A stretch of 9,545 nt of DNA, from the NCBI GenBank assembly GCA_937958295.1, contig CALFEY010000001.1, positions 1 through 9,545 on the forward strand, given 5' to 3'. This stretch comes from an uncultured Pseudomonadota bacterium. Its GTDB lineage: Bacteria; Pseudomonadota; Gammaproteobacteria; Burkholderiales; Casimicrobiaceae. The notes under the pieces were generated by a model. That model was given only the letters and a program-made list of their open reading frames with translations, was not told where the DNA came from and ran no database searches. Numbering within the stretch: the first letter of the stretch is position 1; every line of letters begins with the position of its first letter. A program made the position numbers and the translations under genes. Positions 6,043-9,545 of this stretch are shown here, piece by piece.

Positions 6043-8466
6043 TCATTGCGCCGGGGCGCCAGGCGGGGGCGACTGCTCCGGCGAGCCCACGCCGCGGGGC
6101 AGGATGACCTGCGCCGGCGCCCCTGGCGGGGGCGGCAGCAGCGGCTGCGAGGTAAGCGGAGCGAAGGCCGGGTTGACTGCCGTGTCCGGGAAGATCGGGC
6201 CGATGAGCGGCCGGATGATCGGCACGAGGGCGTCCATGTTCTCCATCCGGCGGCGCATCTCCTGGACCACCGATGCGATGTCGGTCTGGTTCTCGACCAC
6301 GCGCGGGGTGATGAACAGGACGAGCTCGGTGCGGTTGTTTTTGAGCTCCTGCTGCCCGAAAAGCCCCCCGAGGATGGGGATGCGCGACAGCAGGGGCAGC
6401 CCGGAAGACGAGTTCTGGCGCCCTTCGCTGATGAGGCCGCCCATCACCATCGTCTGGCCGCTCGGGACGGCGACGTAGGTCTGGATGGAGCGGGTGTTGA
6501 TCGGCGGTGCGCAACCGTCGCCGTCGCAGGTGCCGGGAACGCTGACCTCGGCCTGCACCTCGAGCGAGACCAAGCCCCCGGCATTGATGTGGGGGACGAC
6601 CTGGAGCAGCACACCGGTGTCGATGTACTGGGACGTCGTGACCACGATGTTGTCGGTGCCGCCCAGGTTGCTCTGCTGGCTGATCGGGATCCGGTCGCCC
6701 GACTTGATGGTGGCCTTCTGGTTGTCGAGCGCCGCCACCTGCGGGTTGGCCACGATCTTGGTGCTGCCGTAGGTGTCGAGGAGGTTGAGGGCCGCCTGCA
6801 CGCCACCAGGGAAGTTGGAGTTGTTGATGATGTAGGTGAATCCCTTCACCAGCGAGGCCGCCGGCGTGTCACCCGCGGACGGCAGGGCGGGATTGCGGTT
6901 GCTCGTGATCACGCGACCGCCGAAGAGGCCGCCCGATCCCGTACCGGAAGGCGCCCCCCCCTTGAACAGCCATTCCACGCCGAAATCAAGCTCGTCGGTG
7001 AGCGCGATCTGGGCGATCGTCACGTCGATCACGACCTGCCGCTGCGGCACGTCGAGCTTGCGCAGCGCCTGCTCGATCACGGCGTATTCCGCGGGCGTGG
7101 CCACGAACAGCAGCGTGTTGGCATCCTTGTCCGCCACCACCTGCAGGTTGCGCACGATCCCGCTGCCCTGCGAGCCGGCCGTGGCTTGATTCACGACGGC
7201 CTGGGCCGCCGGTGCCGGGGCAGGCGCAACCCCGAGCGCGCCGCTGGGCTGCGCCTGGAATGCGGGAGGATTGACGATGGTGCCGGCGGGCGTGCCGGGG
7301 GCGACCGTCGGGGTCGACGCGGACGTGGGCTGCGTTACCCGCCCCGTGAACGCCTGTTGCAGGAGCGGGCCCAGGCGTTCCGCGCGCGAATTCTGCAGGT
7401 TGTAGACGTAGAACTGCAAGCCGCCGCCGACGTCGCTGCTGCGGTCCAGGCGATCGATCCACTTCTTCACTTCCTCGAGGTACGACGGCTGCGGCGTGAC
7501 CACGAGGATGGCGTTCATCCGCTCGATCGGCACGATCTTGAGGATGCCGGTGAGCGGGCTCGTGTTACGGTCGCCCACGATCTTTTCGAGCTCCTTCATC
7601 ACCTCCTTGACGTCAGAGTTGGTGAGGGTGAAGACCCCCGCCGACATGCCGGCCATCCAGTCGATGTCGAACATGTCGATCGTGTCCATCAGGTGCCGCA
7701 GCTCGCGCTCGGTGCCCGCCAGCACGAGCATGTTGCGCAGCTCGTCGGGCCGCACGGCCTGGGCATCGCGCGCGAACGGCTCGAGGATGCGCAGCATCTC
7801 GCGCACTCCGACGTACTTGAGCGGCACGATCTGCACGGAAAACCCCGCGGGAAGCGCGCGCGACGAGTTGCCGAGCTGGGGGGTGATGTTGCCGCGCACC
7901 GCTGCGGCCTGCGGGACGATCATGAACATGCCGCCGCTCTTGACCATCGTGGCGCCGTTCATGCGCAGCAGCGTCTCGAGCGTGGCCGGCAACGCCTCGC
8001 GCGGAATGCCCGACGACGTGCGCAGGGTGACCGTGCCGCCCACGGCGGGATCGATCGTGTACGTCTCGTTGAGCACTTCACCCAGGATCGTGCGCACCAC
8101 CTCGCGCAGCTCGGCCCCTTCGAAGTTCAACACCATCGCGCCGCCAGGCACTTGCGTGACAGGCCCCGGCGGCAGTCCGCCGCCCGGCTGCTGGCCGCGC
8201 ACCACGACCCCGGTGCCCTTGTAGATATGGGCATTGTTGGGCGAAGGCGCGCCCACGCGGCTCGTCGCCTCCTGCATCGCGGTCGTGAGGGGCGGCGACC
8301 CGGACGTCATGGTGCGCTGGACGGGGGTAACCGGATACGGCTCGCCGGGCATGCGCGGGGCGGGCGTATTGCAGCCCGCCAGCGCCAGCACGAGCACGCT
8401 CGCGACGGCGCGCCGGTAGGGAATTCGATGGCGCAGGGTCATTGTTGTTGTGTTGGCAGCAGGCAT
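6043..8466 (-). CDS. gspD: GspD, type II secretion outer-membrane secretin (lipoprotein form)
   Basis: This 807-residue protein multimerises to form the outer-membrane channel through which folded proteins leave the cell. The signal peptide ends in lipobox LAGC with Cys32 followed by Asn, so it should be lipid-anchored in the outer membrane. Domains in order: N0 (about 110-185), N1 (208-268), N2 (277-342), N3 (349-473) carrying a Pro/Ala/Thr-rich insert (377-434), and the secretin core (about 476-724). The core includes VVIDVTIAQIAL, DTGVLLQVVPHINAGG (616-631), QTMVMGGLISEGRQ (671-684) and the signature region PLLSRIPILGGLFG (691-704) followed by RTELVLFITPRVV. The tail (725-807) is proline-rich and repeats PPPGAPAQ at 779-786 and 800-807. 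Neither start has a good ribosome site: ATG 8466 gives 31 residues before the Cys, and ATG 8442 gives a more normal 23. The gene follows the GspC-like gene by 68 bp and is the last of the cluster. Confidence 0.96.
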   Translation of the reverse strand: MPAANTTTMTLRHRIPYRRAVASVLVLALAGCNTPAPRMPGEPYPVTPVQRTMTSGSPPLTTAMQEATSRVGAPSPNNAHIYKGTGVVVRGQQPGGGLPPGPVTQVPGGAMVLNFEGAELREVVRTILGEVLNETYTIDPAVGGTVTLRTSSGIPREALPATLETLLRMNGATMVKSGGMFMIVPQAAAVRGNITPQLGNSSRALPAGFSVQIVPLKYVGVREMLRILEPFARDAQAVRPDELRNMLVLAGTERELRHLMDTIDMFDIDWMAGMSAGVFTLTNSDVKEVMKELEKIVGDRNTSPLTGILKIVPIERMNAILVVTPQPSYLEEVKKWIDRLDRSSDVGGGLQFYVYNLQNSRAERLGPLLQQAFTGRVTQPTSASTPTVAPGTPAGTIVNPPAFQAQPSGALGVAPAPAPAAQAVVNQATAGSQGSGIVRNLQVVADKDANTLLFVATPAEYAVIEQALRKLDVPQRQVVIDVTIAQIALTDELDFGVEWLFKGGAPSGTGSGGLFGGRVITSNRNPALPSAGDTPAASLVKGFTYIINNSNFPGGVQAALNLLDTYGSTKIVANPQVAALDNQKATIKSGDRIPISQQSNLGGTDNIVVTTSQYIDTGVLLQVVPHINAGGLVSLEVQAEVSVPGTCDGDGCAPPINTRSIQTYVAVPSGQTMVMGGLISEGRQNSSSGLPLLSRIPILGGLFGQQELKNNRTELVLFITPRVVENQTDIASVVQEMRRRMENMDALVPIIRPLIGPIFPDTAVNPAFAPLTSQPLLPPPPGAPAQVILPRGVGSPEQSPPPGAPAQ

Positions 8467-8475
8467 TCGGGTATC

Positions 8476-8515
8476 GGCCGCCGGCGGCCCCCGTGACCCG
8501 GCCGGCGATTATCGC
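8476..8515. promoter_or_regulatory. Palindromes and an extended -10-like element before gspD
   Basis: In the 68-bp gap upstream of gspD there is a perfect 14-base palindrome GGCCGCCGGCGGCC (8476-8489). There is also an 11-base inverted repeat GCGAT-T-ATCGC (8505-8515). On the minus strand the latter contains TGCGATAAT, an extended -10-like element (hexamer 8513-8508), without a clear -35. These could be a weak internal promoter or an mRNA structure adjusting gspD translation; chance is also possible at this GC content. Confidence 0.3.
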
Positions 8516-8534
8516 AAGTCGATGGCGGGAAAGG

Positions 8535-9362
8535 TCAGCGCCGCGGCTGCTGGTAGCGCTGGTACACGCTCTGCCAGCGCTGGTCACCCGAATTGGGGTC
8601 GCCCACCGGCACGGGCGGCATCGTCGGCGCCTGGATGGGCGCTGCGGCGTTCTGCTGGGGGACGGGCGCTCCGGGGGGCAGGCCCTGCGCGGCCGCTTCC
8701 TGGGCTCGCGCAAGGCGACGACGCTCGGCCAGCACCTCGGAGACGTCGCGCGCGCCCGGCACCTGGCCGGAGGGCGTGCCGCCGGGAATGGCCGGCGACG
8801 CGCTGGCCGTCACGGGACCGGCGCCGGCGCGGGGGAGCACTGGCTGGATCGTGGTCTTGGGGCCGGTGGCCACCTTGAGCAGCAGGTCCTCGGTCTCATC
8901 GCCGACGGCAAGCCGCATGCGATCGGGCTTGATCTCGGCCACCACCATGCCGTTGATCGTCTCGCCCTGGAGCACGCGCCGGGGCTTCCCCCCCTGCACC
9001 TCGCGGAGGAAGGCGGTGACCTTGCCATCGACGATCATCGTGCCAAGCAGCGCGAACTGGCCGCGCTGGATCTTGGGCTTGGCCGCTTCGGCCGTGGCCA
9101 CCGCGGGCGGTGCCGGACGCCGCGTGGGATTGAAGAGCGTACGCTCGACGACGTCGTTGCCGACGGGTGCCACCGCCGCCGGCTGGTACTCGGGCAGGAG
9201 GGCGAGCGTCATGGGTTGGGGCGCGACCGGTGCGGGCGCGGCGTCCTCGGGCGTACCGGCGATGGCGGGGCCGAGCGTCGGCCAGGCCGCAAGCCCGGCC
9301 ACCATGGCCACGGGCACCGACCACAGGGCCGCCCGACGCAACGCGGGGTGAAGCGTTTTCAT
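8535..9362 (-). CDS. gspC: GspC/XpsN-type inner-membrane protein of the type II secretion system
   Basis: The 275-residue product is predicted to be anchored in the inner membrane by one segment (about 11-30) with the rest in the periplasm, where GspC-type proteins contact the GspD N0 domain. A homology-region-like domain spans about 72-166. It begins with ERTLFNPTRRP (73-83), then FALLGTMIVDGKVTAFLREV (103-122), RRVLQGETINGMVVAEIKPD (128-147) and a final strand LLLKV. There is no PDZ domain. The C-terminal third is Pro/Ala-rich, with a short charged helix (205-226). The order M, this gene, D matches xpsM-xpsN-xpsD of Xanthomonas, where XpsN takes the GspC role and interacts with XpsD. Some annotations would call it GspN. 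The start ATG at 9362 has GGAGG (9369-9373) six bases upstream, and the gap to the preceding stop is 13 bp. The longer open frame to 9497 overlaps the upstream gene and is rejected. Confidence 0.82.
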   Translation of the reverse strand: MKTLHPALRRAALWSVPVAMVAGLAAWPTLGPAIAGTPEDAAPAPVAPQPMTLALLPEYQPAAVAPVGNDVVERTLFNPTRRPAPPAVATAEAAKPKIQRGQFALLGTMIVDGKVTAFLREVQGGKPRRVLQGETINGMVVAEIKPDRMRLAVGDETEDLLLKVATGPKTTIQPVLPRAGAGPVTASASPAIPGGTPSGQVPGARDVSEVLAERRRLARAQEAAAQGLPPGAPVPQQNAAAPIQAPTMPPVPVGDPNSGDQRWQSVYQRYQQPRR

Positions 9363-9375
9363 CGCGATCCTCCGT

Positions 9376-9545
9376 TCACTTCGCAGGCGCTTGCGCGGCG
9401 GGGCGCACCTGGTCGGGATACGCCAGCGCGGACACGTCCATCTGCACGTTGTTCTCCGGCTCCTGTCCGGGGGCCGGCTTGAACCCGCGGAAGGCATTGA
9501 GCGGGCGAATCGACAGATTATCGACGATGAGATAGGGCATTTGCG
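9376..9545 (-). CDS. gspM: GspM-like (PilO-like, subtype b) type II secretion protein, C-terminal end only
   Basis: Only the last 55 codons are in the window, and the frame is open at the right edge. The visible sequence contains MPYLIVDNLSIRPL, a pattern typical of the last ferredoxin-like strand and helix of GspM subtype b proteins (related to PilO). It is followed by NNVQMDVSALAYPDQ and a short Ala-rich tail ending in AKstop (TGA, 9376-9378). In the family this single-pass inner-membrane protein binds GspL and helps form the assembly platform. Its position immediately before the GspC/XpsN-type gene and gspD supports the call. I cannot see its membrane segment or its length. Confidence 0.75.
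   Translation of the reverse strand, partial: QMPYLIVDNLSIRPLNAFRGFKPAPGQEPENNVQMDVSALAYPDQVRPAAQAPAK

Noticed and set aside
6031..8496. 821-codon open frame on the plus strand opposite gspD
   Set aside because: Its product is an Arg/His/Asp-rich string with no domain, exactly antisense to a clear GspD. Long antisense frames are expected in GC-rich genes.
9363..9497. Longer start for the GspC/XpsN-type gene at 9497
   Set aside because: It would overlap the GspM-like coding end by over 100 bases. The ATG at 9362 has an ideal GGAGG site and begins a proper n-region plus membrane segment.

Overview
This is a GC-rich window in which every gene I can support is read from the minus strand. The gene content fits a Gram-negative proteobacterium: a type II secretion secretin, two lipoproteins with outer-membrane-type +2 residues, a periplasmic parvulin and an ABC polysaccharide exporter. 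The secretion gene order M-N-D matches the 3' end of the Xanthomonas xps cluster, and the general style suggests a beta- or gammaproteobacterium. I cannot name the genus. No tRNA, rRNA, CRISPR array, insertion sequence or phage gene is visible.

Layout in the direction of transcription (from 9545 down to 1). (1) 9545-6043 is the end of a type II secretion operon: the C-terminal 55 residues of a GspM-like protein, a GspC/XpsN-type inner-membrane protein with an excellent ribosome site, and a lipid-anchored GspD secretin. A GC-rich hairpin (5984-6012) follows gspD. (2) 5973-5282 is a single-gene unit: a sigma70-type promoter (TTGACT, 17 bp, TATATT), a small lipoprotein of unknown function with a possible NTF2-like fold, and a candidate terminator. 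(3) 5276-3637 is a second single-gene unit: a good promoter (TTGAAA, 17 bp, TAAGAT) whose -35 lies inside a perfect inverted repeat, a strong Shine-Dalgarno, a 493-residue secreted protein of unknown function with four cysteines, and a textbook intrinsic terminator. (4) 3583-1 is a tightly packed set: a periplasmic SurA/PrsA-like parvulin, then Wzm and Wzt (ABC export of a lipid-linked polysaccharide, overlapping by ATGA), then the start of a glycosyltransferase-2-like protein that runs off the left edge.

How they may work together (inference): the window is devoted to building and exporting the cell surface. GspM, the GspC-like protein and GspD move folded proteins across the outer membrane, and Wzm/Wzt move a polysaccharide across the inner membrane. 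The parvulin would help fold periplasmic or outer-membrane clients. The 493-residue protein has Sec export, a strong expression cassette and possible disulfides, so it may be an abundant surface or secreted protein and perhaps a type II substrate, but nothing in the sequence proves this. The points most worth following up are that protein and its operator-like element, the degenerate motifs of the glycosyltransferase-like protein, and the absence of an obvious promoter for the parvulin-wzm-wzt set just downstream of a strong terminator.
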